Shown piece by piece: positions 10,025-22,600 of a stretch of DNA of 64,000 nucleotides. The notes below the pieces were generated by a model, which worked only from the letters and a program-made list of their open reading frames with translations, did no database searches and had not been told where the DNA came from. How positions within the stretch are numbered: the first letter of the stretch is position 1; every line of letters begins with the position of its first letter. Origin of the DNA: Crossaster papposus (taxonomy: Eukaryota; Echinodermata; Asteroidea; Velatida; Solasteridae); assembly GCA_037893245.1 (NCBI GenBank), contig JBAIAA010000416.1, forward strand, positions 248,001 through 312,000, written 5' to 3'. Both the position numbers and the translations under genes were made by a program.

Positions 10025-13000
10025 ATGGATTCCGAACAGAAAACCACCGTCGTGAATCAGGAGACAACGAAGTCTGAAACGACAGAAAGCAACGCTTCTT
10101 ACACCTTGGAGGGTATCCTTTGAGAAAACAGTAATTCTGGGTTGTTGTAATAGTTCAAATTATTAATGTATAAGTCCCAGGAGCCAGTGTAAATCGATAT
10201 CAAAATGTGGGTGATTGTGAACGGGATCGGAGTCTTTCCATCCATATGGCGTGCGCGTTTGGACTCGGTTCGCACTGCGCAATACACCGTGTGGCGTGTA
10301 AGCCTCGCGCACAAAGTTCACGATTGAAAATGAATTGCTATTTACGAGCTATCGCTGGGTGTTGTCTAAATGATTACAAAATATCCACATATACAATTGT
10401 ACAAAAGAAACAAAACGTGATTTTTCATGTTGCAACCACCAGGCCTGTTCGATCGAGCGATTCAAGCAAAAGTGGAATTTTCAGCTAAATTCCAAAAGCT
10501 CTTGTCATTTTTAATAATAATAGTACTGCACTCTTGAAAACTATGACTTGGTAGATTAAACAAATCAGTGACATTGTGATCCTTGGCTACTTTGTGCGGT
10601 GAGTGAACAAAAACGTGATTTGATTGTACAATAAAAGCTGCTTTTTAGGAGACAAAAAAAATGTCAAAACTATATTGTGATACACTGGTTCCCTTTAAGA
10701 TCATAACAGGAAGACTACATATAATGGCGGGAACCAGCTCACCATACCCTAGTTTCTGACTTCTCACTGTCATTCGAAATACCTTTGTATTTAAAAACAA
10801 GAACCAGTCTATTATCGGTGCAAACTTTCATTCCTTTTGTGAAACGGAGCGGTTTCCTTGACTCTAAAGATTTTCCAGTTTTACAGATCATCAAGGAGTC
10901 TCAGCAGCAGCATGGTTTAAGGCACGGTGACTATCAAAGATACAGGTGTGCAACATCATTAAACTCCTTCAAGGAGGAAATTCGCAAAAGTTTGGGGCAT
11001 GTAAAATAATACATTTTGGGCGATATAATTTGGCGTGGTACCCACGAGATGCACAACAAGTTGGTGTGGTGTTTCCCCTGGGATGCTTTGCCAACTATAT
11101 GATACAGATACAGAGGTACAGGGATTGATCCAAAAATTAATACGTTGTTGACGAGAGTTAGAGTTAAGTTTTGGGACACTCACACATGTATACTAGGATC
11201 TGGTGAACAGGTATTTATATGTGACCCAGCACGAGTAAATGAGACACTTTGAGGCAAAAATATAATTTTAGATTTTGATTTCATCATTTAAAGCTAAACA
11301 AGCTTTAAATGATGAAATCAAAATCTCAATTTTTATTTTTTCCGCAAAGTGTCTCATTTACTCGTGATGGATCACATATTAGAAATATTATTAAATGGTT
11401 TAATTGAGTGTGATATTATTCCTTTTTGTGAGAACTTTGGGTTTTGTAATATAATGTTTTTAATTAATTGCCCTGTGTGTTACTGATCCCCTGATCTTCC
11501 AACTGGGTGGTTCAGTGTCAATTGGGGCATACAGCAACATATGTGTGTTATTAGTGCGGCAAGTAACTACCGTTATTTACTGAGCTAAAACAACCACACA
11601 GACAACCTACAGGTTATTTTGGCTAGTAACCCTGCCCAGATGCAGCAACATGCACCATTTAGTCTAAATGACCAACCTGCCCAGTGCAGCAAAATCCAAT
11701 TAGTATAGAAAATCTTTAGGCTAAACTGCCTCAGAGTCTGTGGTCACCCAACGCAGCAGGATCCATCTCTGTCATTGTTCAATGGGGACTAGCCTTCTAA
11801 TACTTGGAGAATATTAATGATATTATTAATTACATTAACTTTAACCCTTCAGGGTATTTTGGCCGGAAACACTGCCAGACGCAACAGATTGCATACTTTG
11901 TCACATTGACTTGTGTGCAGAGTCCAGCAAGGTCAAGCAGTCAACACAGATGCACTGTGCTGGATTTGGCAGGGTTAATGGGTTAATGACAACATTACTT
12001 GCTTCCATTATTTGACTTTCTATATAAGTACATGTACATGTACAGCAGACCATTTTGCATATTTGTACTTTGCTTGGCATCTGCAGAAGTTACTGTTCCC
12101 GAAGACTGCGTAGAATACGAAAGTCTCTCAAGTTTAGCTATGGCAACAGGAACAAGTACATCTCGCGAAAGATTAAAGAGGAAACCATTACAGATGTCAG
12201 GTGGGTACTATTACAACAGGATACGTAGGATATCAATTAATACATTCCAAGAAAAAAAACAATTAAAACCTGACCCCCAAAAAGGTTGTTAGTAAAACAA
12301 AGTTGTCTGTATATAAAGGCTCATGTAATGTAACTTTTTAATACAATCCTTGTAAATGTTGTTTTCAATTTATCTATATTTTCAATTTATTGACATTTAT
12401 TGAGATGATATGAAGAACAAAGTGGCGTCAAGTTGTAACATTCTTTCCTTGTTTCCATCTTGTGTCTCAGGTTTTTATACCTGCCCCTCTTTTGTGCCGA
12501 TCGTTGCTGGGCCTACATGATGCAGCTGAAGCAGGAATCTAACACAGAGCTGAGGAAGCGATTTCACCTTATGTCCCGGTTACTGAAGGCTGTGCGGTAC
12601 GCAGAGGAGCTGGAGTCGTTATCACAGAGTGATAAATGTGATGCCAGGTCCAAGCTGGAGGCCCAGGTAAGGAATGATTCCCCCTGGACGGGACGCCAGT
12701 CTATCTCGGGTTACTTCCTAGCAAATGCCAGTACCTGTTTATAATATTAGGTGGATAACGGCAAGTTGGGGTGAAGTGGCTTGCCCAAGGACACAACAGA
12801 TGGCCAGCAGCTGGAATCGAACCTCTGACCCTTTGATCATGAGTCACGAACCCTAACTGCTAGGCCACACTCCCCCAGTCAGCTGGACATGCTAGTACTA
12901 ACCCCGGCGCTGCTTCCCTTCTCCGTTTTGTAGTCCATCACAAATACATCGCAAGTCCAGTCACAAGTATATTCAAGTCCTTCGAGAAGTCCAGTCTAAT

Positions 13001-16000
13001 CCTAACCCCAAGGGGTATTCTGCAAGCACCACGCCACACACAGCAAACTGCATTATTTGTCAAAGTGACCTGGGGCCAATTTCATAGAGCTGTTAAGCAC
13101 AACAATTTGCTTGGCACCAAAAAGTCTTGCTCATAAATAACAGGTTGCCAGCCCAAACTCATGCTAAGCAAAAACCAACTGAATCTAAGTCAGAAACAAT
13201 ATATGTTGCCTAAAAATTTGGTTTGTAACCCTGTTTTTGACAAGTCAAACTGCTTCACAGTCTGTGGTCGCGCAACGCAGCAGACTCTGTCATCTCTGTC
13301 TTTGTTCAATTAAGTCTATTCAGTGTGGTTGTCGCTGCTTGTTTCTTAGGCCTACTGTGCTTGGATGAAGGGAACGTTATTCTTTGAGAAGGAGCAATGG
13401 GAGGAATGTATCAAGTCATTCAGCACTGCAAAGTGAGTATCCCTCAACAAGTCACTGTCAATTCAATGACCTGTACTTAATTTTATTCAAATCAAGCTAT
13501 TCCTTTTTTTACTTTATTTTTAACACATTTGCACTAAAGAAAAGTCAAAGTAAAAGCATTGAAAGATGTGGTGTTTTTGTGGTCTGTGCTCTGCCTAGTG
13601 ATCTTTATCTAGTTGCAAACCTTTGCAACACTTCATCTTCCAGGAACATTTACGAGAAACTTGCTAGCGCCCTCAACGAGGAGCAAAGTCTGCTGTACCT
13701 CCAGCGTGTCGAGGAGATAACTCCTAACATCCGCTACTGCGCATACAACATCGGCGACCAGAGTGCCATCAAGGATCTGGTGGAGATGAGGCTGAAATCA
13801 GGCGGCATGATGTCTTCCAATATTGACGTGAGTATTGGAAAGTCGCGGCAAAAATCTGCTATAAATACTGCTATAATCTGCTGTTAATACTTGTAACGAT
13901 ATCAAGCAAGTCAAAAATTTCCGAAATCTACACTTGTGTGAAGAAGAATTTAGAGGATTAGGAAGGACAGGGTCAGCGTTTGCACAAAATGTAGCATATT
14001 TATACCTTTGATTGATGTGTTTTGTATTTTTTTGTTTTTTACGCAGAGCCTTTTAGCACAGACAAGAGAGAAACAAGCACTGACGCTAAGCGAAGTCACT
14101 TGGAGAGGTCGGCTTGTACCAGTCAAGAATGAACAGGTTTGACGTGGTTCGCTCCCTATTTAACAAGTCCAAAATCGAAAGGGGAAAACAAATAGTCCCC
14201 CAACTTAAAAAAAAATGAAATCTCATTGAATTGTTTTCATAACACGCCATACTTAGATTTTTGGTTTTTTGATTTCCTTTTTGTTGCTATGATTCTCTTG
14301 ATGAGCAGGTGCGAGTGTTTCTACTGAGCTGTGAGGAGAACGAGAAGCAACTGAAGAGTTCCAAGGATCCCGACAGTCAGATGTCCATCTATGAGAGTCT
14401 ACTCATGGAATGCAAAGACGCCCTGCAGATACTCCGGGATGAGGTCAAGGCTGACCCTGTGAGTCCATCTTTACCCCTCAAGTTAACCATTGAATCCTGA
14501 AGATTACCTCTGACCCCCTGAAATAACCTTTGACCCCCTAAAATAACCTCTGACCCCCGGAAAAAAACACTGACCCTCCTGAAAAGACCTTTGACCCCCT
14601 GAAAAGACCTCTAACCCCCAAAAGACTTATGACCCCCCCCCCCCCCCCCCCCGAAAAGACATCTGACCCCCCGAAAAGACATCTGACCCCCCGAAAAGAC
14701 CTCCCAAAAAGTTCTCCTGCAAACCCACTCTACAAGTCGTATACAACCATCATATCTTGCGTATTTGCATCTTGCGTAATGTGCACTGAGCTGCATCTAC
14801 TCCTGCGATGTCCAAGCTAGTAACATTTTTGAGGTTTCTGTCTGCCACAGGCTGTGAAGCAGCGTTCTCCGGGATCGGACGGTCTCATCCCCAGCTCTCA
14901 GTATCTTTACACGTACCTCATGTACATCCGCCTGACCAAGACGATAGAACGCAACGTGCTCATGATTGACACCCTGAAGAAGAACCTACCGGAAGCGGGG
15001 ATTACGATGGCGGTAACGCAGACCACGCAAGGCAGCACCAATAACAAGAAACTCACCAAGCCACAGGACCTGATCAGAATATATGACACTATATTACAGG
15101 TGTGGACCAGATTTTGTAAATTCAGTTGTAATAATTGTTTTCACTTAAGAACAATAACAAATTTGACTAAGATTACTTTGACATGTACATTATTATCATT
15201 ACTCTCGCTCAGTTAGCCTGTACAATTACTCTTGTGTTCTTGCTCAATTATTTATTTATTATTTTTTATACTGTCAGTGATTGTGTAGTGGCATTAACAA
15301 AATTGTGATTCGATTGGTATTCGGCTTGTGGCGTGGTACGCTGGTTCGAACCCTGACAGGGAACATGGCACTTGTGTTCTTGGGCAAGACACTCTACTAC
15401 AATTGCCTCTCTACCTGTGAAGGTAGAGACCATTTTGAACTGATCTTGACCTGTTGCAAGCTTGTCTTGTGGCCTGATAAATAAGGGTAATGACGGTTGA
15501 GGCCTTTGGTATAAAGTACCATATTGTTATTAGAATTTGCACACAGTGCATGTAAACAATTTGTTTGTACCTTTTTCGTAACTGTTTCTGATAGTCACCC
15601 ATACAGTGTCAATGTCTGCATTTCACATAAAATCTTGCATGAACTCTGTAGTGGCAATGCGATTTGTTGTTCACAAGCTTTTATTCAGGTGGAGCTCAAA
15701 ACCAAGGAGCTTTGCGTAACTTGAAGATTCTATTTTGTCTTGTTTTGTTCAGAACCTGGCAGAAATCCCACAACTTGCTGGGCTGGAGGAGGACGACGGT
15801 CTACGACAGGAGATCAAAGCCAAATCATTCAAGTTTAAGGCATTCAGGTACATTTTTATTTTTATTTCTAGGTGTTAAAGGTAATGCATGGACACGCTCA
15901 TTCAAAAAATAAAGCTAAGGTAATAATGAATCGTGTGAAGCACTCAAACAAACTGATAAGTATTTTTCATTTTTATGCTTTGCACAAAATTGGGGTCATT

Positions 16001-17402
16001 TTCCCCCCAAAAGTCTGGAAAATGTCTAGGCTCAATTTCATTTCGTGTTCTCTTTTAACAAAATTGACTGGAATATGATGAATCTCGTTGATAGATTTGT
16101 TTCCTTTTTGGATCCTATGTTCTCGCAGGTGTTTCTATTTGGCCAAGTCCTACACTGCCTCTAAGAAGTGGAGGGAGGCCTCAGCTCTCTACGAACGGGT
16201 CTTAAAACACATCGAGACTGCCACCAAGGAGTTTAAGAAAGTCAGGGTTAAAACAAAGGTAGTGAATGTCTATTCCATTGTCAGAACTGGTTTATCCCCT
16301 GTATGTCTTTTAAACTAATTGTTTGGTTTTTGAACTCTTGGAAACTTTGGATTCCTAAAATAAGGCTTTCTTTTTGTATTTTGACTGTAGAATGATTTGT
16401 CGGTACTGAAGGATCTAACTCAGAAAGTCAACGGTTTGAAGTACTCGGCCCACGCCTTGTCCATCCTAGGTGAGTATATTGCCAACATTTACTGATTTAA
16501 AAAACATTAAAGTGTGGAATTTGGGCTATTTGTAACTTGTATTTCCTATCTATTCTGGTTATCTTTGGGGGTTCTTTAGCACAGTTTTCTTGTGAGATAA
16601 AAAGGTTTTGAGGGAAAAGGTAATTGGAATTTCAACATAAAATTCCCATCTCCTGATAGTTTGTTCTGTGAGCAGGTGAAGCAATTTTTGTGAATATTTA
16701 AGTATTTTGATAATTTAAGTATTTCAATAAAGAAGCATTTTTAGGTTGGCCGAAAAATAATCAGAACCAGTTACTTAAATAATTGACTCTAAATGGAATA
16801 TCAGAATCTAAAGGCTCATTTATTTTATGCATTATCCCTAACTCCTTAGTGTAATTTACTAGGAACCATACCCATCCTGACAAATCCTAACACCATGGCA
16901 AACTGTACACACAAACTGTTGGACTCTGATTCTGGAGGTATGCTTAACCCAGTGTAAAAGACTGCCAATTTAGGGGTCCAGTACCAATCCTAACAGATCC
17001 CAACAAAACCTGGTGTTGGAGTTTGACTGAATAGGGATTGTTAGGATTTAAACTAATATTTGAAGAAGAAATTTTTTTTACCAGATACGCTTTATGATGT
17101 CGTTTACTGTAGATTCAGAGGAAATCACCGAAGGGGTGGCCCAACTGGACGTCACCGCGGACAAGCGAGCGGTCAGCGAGCGCCTGCACAAATACCAGGA
17201 CGGTCCCGAGCTGGCCGCGGGCAAACCCAACCTGGTACCCTTCCCGCCGGAATTCCAGCCGGTGCCCTGCAAACCGTTGTTCTTTGACATCGCCCTGAAC
17301 CAGATCGAGCTGCCGTCACTGGACGACAAACTGGAACAGAAGCCAGCGGCCAGCGGAATAACGGGATTCTTGAAAGGCTGGTGGGGTGGCGGGAAAAAGT
17401 AA
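10025..17402 (+). CDS. SRP68: Signal recognition particle 68 kDa subunit (SRP68), complete
   Basis: Thirteen exons: 10025-10112, 10879-10945, 12087-12200, 12471-12666, 13350-13432, 13644-13827, 14047-14136, 14309-14458, 14851-15099, 15753-15847, 16129-16258, 16391-16469 and 17113-17402 (TAA). They total 1,815 nt, 604 residues, against about 627 in human. Phases agree at every junction. Hallmarks are VLQIIKESQQQHGLRHGDYQ, an Arg-rich RNA-binding stretch (CSRRLRRIRKSLKF), WAYMMQLKQESNTELRKRFH, NIRYCAYNIGDQSAIKDLV, KPQDLIRIYDTILQ and near the C-terminus FQPVPCKPLFFDIALN. SRP68 pairs with SRP72 on the SRP RNA S domain and is needed for co-translational targeting to the ER; the C-terminal segment is the SRP72-binding part in studied homologues. 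For exon 2 the upstream of two AGs (10878) is required by phase. For exon 13 the acceptor at 17112 restores DSEEITEG. The donor of exon 7 (GTTTGA) is weak. Confidence 0.96.
11217..11379. repeat. 163-bp fold-back element (MITE) in an SRP68 intron
   Basis: The two halves are near-perfect inverted copies. The left end ATATGTGACCCAGCACGAG pairs with the right end CTCGTGATGGATCACATAT, and the inner arms around AAAGCTAAACAAGCTTT complete a hairpin covering the whole element. There is no coding capacity. Confidence 0.85.
12678..12875 (-). repeat. tRNA-derived SINE, second copy of the 2468-2630 family
   Basis: On the minus strand it begins with an A-box-like segment AGTGTGGCCTAGCAGTTAGG and then has GGTTCGATTCC as B box. 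The body shares GGCTTGCCC..GGACAC with the copy in the FKBP/UQCRC2 interval. It starts about 10 bases after the donor of SRP68 exon 4. Confidence 0.7.
13075..13245 (+). repeat. GGGCCAATTTCATAGAGC dispersed repeat
   Basis: This is the plus-strand copy of the family found inverted at 5985-6170. The shared features occur in the same order: the GGGGCCAATTTCATAGAGC terminus, GCACAACAATTTGCTTGGCA, an AGCAAAAACCAACTGA segment, and TTTGGTTTGTAACCCTGTTT. Confidence 0.65.
14510..14705 (+). repeat. About 20-bp CCTCTGACCCCCTGAAAAGA tandem array with a C20 run in SRP68 intron 8
   Basis: Roughly nine imperfect units of the type CTCTGACCCCCTGAAAAGAC follow each other. One unit has expanded into 20 consecutive C residues (14633-14652). 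The array begins about 50 bp after the exon 8 donor. Confidence 0.9.
15330..15500 (+). repeat. SINE-like dispersed repeat (GGGCAAGACACT family)
   Basis: The element contains a B-box-like GGTTCGAACCC, then CTTGTGTTCTTGGGCAAGAC, a CTCTACCTGTGAAGG segment and GGCCTGATAAATAAGGGTAA near its end. The same ordered blocks recur at 44090-44260 (intron of GTPBP1) and, more diverged, at 33003-33300 and 41053-41390. Confidence 0.65.
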
Positions 17403-19623
17403 GGGAGGGGGTCGGAAGAGCTGCTGCAGGGGATTTAAACGACTGTGTCATCAGGATTTCCACCGGTTTCTAAAAAAGCTAAATTACCCAAGATCTTCAA
17501 ATTATATTAGGATTATTTATAACCCTTGAACTTTCAGACTTTCTGCTTCAAACTCTCTTCCAATTTTGCTCATTCTTCAGATTTCCATGACCCTAAAATT
17601 CCCAAGGGCAGGTGGAAACATATTTTGAAATTGATGGAATCAAAACTGTTGGGGTTAAAAAATAATCCTCAATCAAGTTCAATAAAGTATATATGAATAC
17701 TCTAGTTTCTAAAGTATTTGATTATCGTATTCCTAAGCACCGAGAACATTAACTTGATAATTGTTATCTCATTTTTCATTAAAGTGGCGTTTAAAGGCTT
17801 TTGTGTCTGGAGTCTTTAAAAAACGCAACTGAATCCAAGGTTATTAACTAGTTTATGCGAATGCGATGCAAATTTGACGCCGTAAAGCATTAGCTGCAAA
17901 ATTTGCCGGAGTTTTACAAATTCACATTTTTTCATGATTTCAGTTAAAAATTTGGTTCATCACCATCCTTTTTTCAGACTGGAAAAGGATATATTTTCTC
18001 CTTTTCAAATGCAAAACGTAGCAACGTATTTATTATAAAAAAGAAAAAAAATTATAGTTTTCTTTTTAAGTTTGTAAAGCATTTGTGATACGGTAAGAAT
18101 AATAGAAACCAAATTGTTTGTGTCTTGAATGTTTCTTAGCACTTTAAGAAGCTATGCAAGCTAAATCTTACAAGAAAACAAATAATGATTTTTATCAAGA
18201 TTTATTTTTATCTTCACACTACGAGGCCCTAAGACGTGAAAAGTACATTATGTCACATATTACAAAGAGTGATAATGGGGCCTATTGTCGACATTTCACA
18301 TGCATATGAAGCAAGATATGGGACAGAGAGAACCCCCTCCTTTTTGGTGGTCATTGTGCTTGCTGAATGTTGTGGTTTCTCAGGAATTATTTTTAGGGGG
18401 GGGGGGGGGGTGGTGGCCTTGCACGAGTGTGCAGAATTCAGAATTAAATTGTTACATAAATCACCGTTAGCATTGTTTTCAAACTTTGTTTTGATGTGGA
18501 GATAAGATAACATTTCCTTTTTGAAAATTCTAAACTTATTGATATCTACATTTCCCAGCTAATAATGTTGTACATTACACAATTTCATTTCCCAAAGGTA
18601 TTTAAACTAAAACAAATGCTAAAAAAGCAATGAGGTCAAATTGTTATGACAGATTTTTTTGTTTTGTTCTGTGTTTGGCAATTGAAAAGCGAATTCTTAT
18701 TTTGATGTCAATTGTCCTTTCTTTTAATCTTATTCTTCAGTAAAAGAATTAAAACAACTGTACAATTGTGAAAACGCAAATAAACTAGTCAACAAGTGAA
18801 GATATGTTCGTATAGAATGCATTGTTTTTATTCCAAGTGATCAACTTTACCCTGAACCGAATTTGATCAATGAAGCCAGCTGTGACTTCCTTTTGGCTTA
18901 ATGGTGAAGCCTGGGCCTAAATTGAGGTTTAGAAAACAGCCCAAGTTTCTCCAAGTAAGACTGGCTGCCAATGGCATAGTTGTATAAACATTTCTAGATT
19001 TGGTGCCAACTATGTGGAGCTACAAGACGCATGATCGTATAACTTGCTTTATGAAAATAGATTAACTGTCCCAAGTCCATGCGTATAGTAAAACATGCAC
19101 AGGTTATTTTATTAAATTACAATAAATATAAATTTACTAGCGACTCGTTGAAATTTGGCCTCGATTCTCATTAAGCAAATGCCCTTTAATGTTCCACTGG
19201 GAGAAAATAATTGAAGCATCCAAAGACTTTGTTTACAGATGGAGATGACATAAGTTGCATATAGATTTGATTGTTGTCAACTTTATGAAACTTTAGAAGC
19301 CTATAATGAGAATAATAACAATATATTCAGCACTACTTGCCAACAAAACAAATGTGTGTTTAGTTTATCAAGGCCTTTCACCTCTTATAAAAAGACACTT
19401 TTAGTGTATTCTAATCAAAATTAATCAATAATTTTCTAGCATTGTATTTGTTATGAGCTTTCAAATGAGACATCCCACAGAAACAATTGGCGCAATGATA
19501 AAAACCACCTTTTTAACAATGTGTAAAGGCCTGCCAATTTGGGAAGGTTATATCTTGGAAGAAATAAGTAACATATTAAAATAATTCTATCTTTTTTAGA
19601 CACAATTTATAGTAACAAGTGTT
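17403..19623. other. Tail-to-tail intergenic region with 3' UTRs of SRP68 and GALK1
   Basis: No gene can be supported. An AATAAA at 17681-17686, about 280 bp after the SRP68 stop, is a reasonable poly(A) signal for SRP68. TTTATT near 18200, 18829 and 19103 could be minus-strand AATAAA signals for GALK1. A run of 15 G lies at 18396-18410. The region 18880-18965 shares an AGAAAACAGCCC/GGCTTAATGGTGAAGCC motif with other repeats. The rest is AT-rich and unremarkable. Confidence 0.6.
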
Positions 19624-22600
19624 CTACTGCAGCGTCAGTATCTGTGCACCCTTGGAAGCTGCTGTCACATAGAATGTTGCTGTACCAGTGTATTTCTCCT
19701 AAAAGTAAAGTATAAAAAAGCAATGTTTTAAAAAAATGGGGAAAAAAGGAAACTGACTAAAGCAAGATTACAATTTGTGGCCCACGATTAGGGCTTCCCT
19801 TTACTTCTCTGGCTCTCATTACCATCGACCATAATTTGGGCTCCTGACAAATTAGAGGGCCATGGCCACAGTCGCACCTTAGCATCAAGGGGTTAACCTT
19901 GTAACCCCGTCCCTTACAGTCTGACAATGTCCGAGGCCCTTGTCTTACCTTCATATATGCCACTGTTTTCTCCACTGCGTCTTTGTTCAGTAACGTCACG
20001 GTGCAGCCTCCGAATCCTCCCCCCATCATCCGTGACCCGTACACCCCATCGACCGCTATGGCTGCCTCTACAAGCTGGTCTAGCTCCGGGCAGCTCACTT
20101 CATAATCATCGCTAGGGGAATAAAAACCCAAACCATTTTTCCATACCGGCAAGTGCGTCGCTTTTTAGGTTGACCTGTGACGTAGGGGTCAACCTAATTT
20201 AACCAGTTCGTGCTAGGGCCTAGACGCGAGATTGTTATTAACGACCCTCGATCCGTGGCGGGTTCAGGCCAGAATCTGTGGGTAGCATACCCTGATATTT
20301 CCGGCCTAGCTTGCTACGAGCCAGTCGCTAACAGATATTTTAGATGTTTATCCATCTGGAAAAACTTTGCGTGTATTTTGACGCGACTAGTTAAATATGT
20401 ACATGTGCTTGAGTGTGCAGACGAAGTAGGCTTTGTCAACACTTTTAAGAAACCTTAAACGTCCTTATATGGTCCCATATAAAATAATACTGGCAACTTG
20501 TCCATTTTTCAGTGCAAAATCCTCCCACCTCAGCTCTCCCACTGAGCATCTGTTTACCGTAAGGAGTTATGACTCTCAACCATTAGCTTTCCAAAGGTAA
20601 CATAGTCCATCTTCTCAAGTGTCTCCACACCGTCAACAGTGCGTTTTATCTCGCCGATGACGTGCCTGGCTCGACGGAAGACCACTTTGTCGAGGCTGGC
20701 TTCAGCAGCTAGTAGAGTACAGAGACACAACAGAGATTGAGATGTCAGCAAAATAGTTGACCATACGTAAGGTAAATGTACATAAAATTTAACTACCAAA
20801 TTATTACGAAATATCTCAACTGACTGTTAATAGAGAATAGTCTCAAGAATCCTGTGAAATCAAAAGCGCAATTTTGTATAATTTTCTAACGATCTATCGG
20901 ATACTTCCCCAACTGACCAAATTTAGTTACTCTACATTCTGCTTGCAATCAGTTACATAACATAGCAAGCAAGCTAGTCTGGTTCCCTGACCTGACAATT
21001 CCCTGATTGTGTCCGTTTCTCTAAAGTGTGGGGTCAGGGTAACAGCCAAGAACAGCAACATATTTTCCTTCTTTTTTCTGTCATTCATGAGCAGGTCGGT
21101 AGACGATTGCTACAAAATACTAACCCCCAAATCCTTCCATTTAGATTACAACAAAAGCATATTTTGTCATATTGTCTGCCAAGGATTACTGCGAATCACC
21201 CACCTATTAGTTCCTCCATGGTGGCATCTCGTAGACTCTTTTTCCCGAGTCCAGCAGCCGCTTGTTCGCATTGTCTACGCCGGGTCGGATACTCGCTTCC
21301 AGTCAGCTCATGTCGGACATTGGAGTTGGTCAGCAGCACTACCACCTTAGGATCTGCTAAGGGAACCAGCTTAGATTCCATGGAGCTAAAGAAAAGGTTA
21401 AAAATCAAAAACAAACTTGAAACATTAGGTGCGGACTCGGGACAGACTCGGTGCCGTCTCAGGGCAGACTTGCGTCGACTCGCTACGGACTTAGGATGGA
21501 CTAGCAACGGACTTGCGACCTGACTCGATACCATTTCTGTATGCATGAGTGAAATTTTGTCTACACACCGACAGTCAATGAGGAGCGCATGTCCTTCCTC
21601 CGCCATGACAGAGATAAACTGGTCCATGATGCCGCAGGGCATCTTAGGAAACTCATGCTCGGCCTTCTGACAAGCCAAGGCCTTCTCCTTGAGATCCTTG
21701 GTGGGTCCATTCGGGTCCATGGCCTCAAGGAAGGTATAGGTCGCAACCTCCAGGGAGGCGGAGCTTGAGACTCCTCCCCCGAGGGGGACAGAGGAGGCAA
21801 TGATGGCATCGAAGGAGGATAGTGTGCCTGCAGAAAAAATTGGAAGGTGAACAAATATAAAAATTCCAATATTCTGCCATTATTGTTCACCTCTTGAGTG
21901 TACAGTCACTCAATCTCTACTCTAGACTAAATAAGACACAAAAAGTTTCTTTTCTAAAAGAATGATGATACAGCTTTTTTTTCTTCCGAGATGGTTGATT
22001 TTTTAAGATCTGGATGGATTCCTCCATTTTCTTGACACATACAAAATATGTGTCAAAAGGAGATAAATTTCTACAAATTTAGAAACAAATCAAAAGATAA
22101 TACCTGTATATTAACAATTATCTGCAAAATATCTTGCAAATTTATAAATAAAAAATAAATTGACGGCAGGAAATGAAGAAACACACAGGCACTGGAAACT
22201 GGTAAATTTGTTTTTCTGGCCTAATGAACAGCTTACTAATAGGCCATGTTCAAATTGTTGGCTTTGGCTGTGACTTCGCACCGTTGCTGTGCTGTAGCAA
22301 CAGCATAGCAACAGCCGAAGTCACAGCCAAAGCCAGCAATTCGGGCAAGGCCTTAACTTGAAACAGAAGCCCCACCTTTGTAGTACTGTACTACTCCCTT
22401 GACATAGTTAGCCCACGCCGGCAAGCCTGGCTCTAATGGTTTATCGGAAGACGGCAGGTTGAATTCAACGATTTTTGGGTCGTCAGCGTTCTGGGCAGTG
22501 GTTACCACGCGACACACACCAGTGTTAGTCCTGTTGCCTACCAGCACTGTAACGTGTGGTAAAGCCTAGGAAGTAATAAAAACAAGGGTTAAAATTTATT

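Noticed and set aside
10946-11009. Read-through of SRP68 exon 2 into a frame encoding FKEEIRKSLGHVK, which resembles the SRP68 LRRIRKSLKF segment
   Set aside because: The true segment is in exon 3 (12087-12200) with correct phase and full family match. The resemblance is short, and the sequence after the GTGTGC donor otherwise does not fit.
14611-14820. Open frames rich in Pro or Gly across the poly-C stretch
   Set aside because: They are products of the CTGACCCCCTGAAAAGA minisatellite and lie within SRP68 intron 8.
17060-17112. Alternative upstream acceptor (TTTTACCAG at about 17083) for the last SRP68 exon
   Set aside because: With exon 12's phase it would read a different frame (DTLYDVVYCR...). 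The acceptor at 17112 gives ILDSEEITEG, which matches the family.
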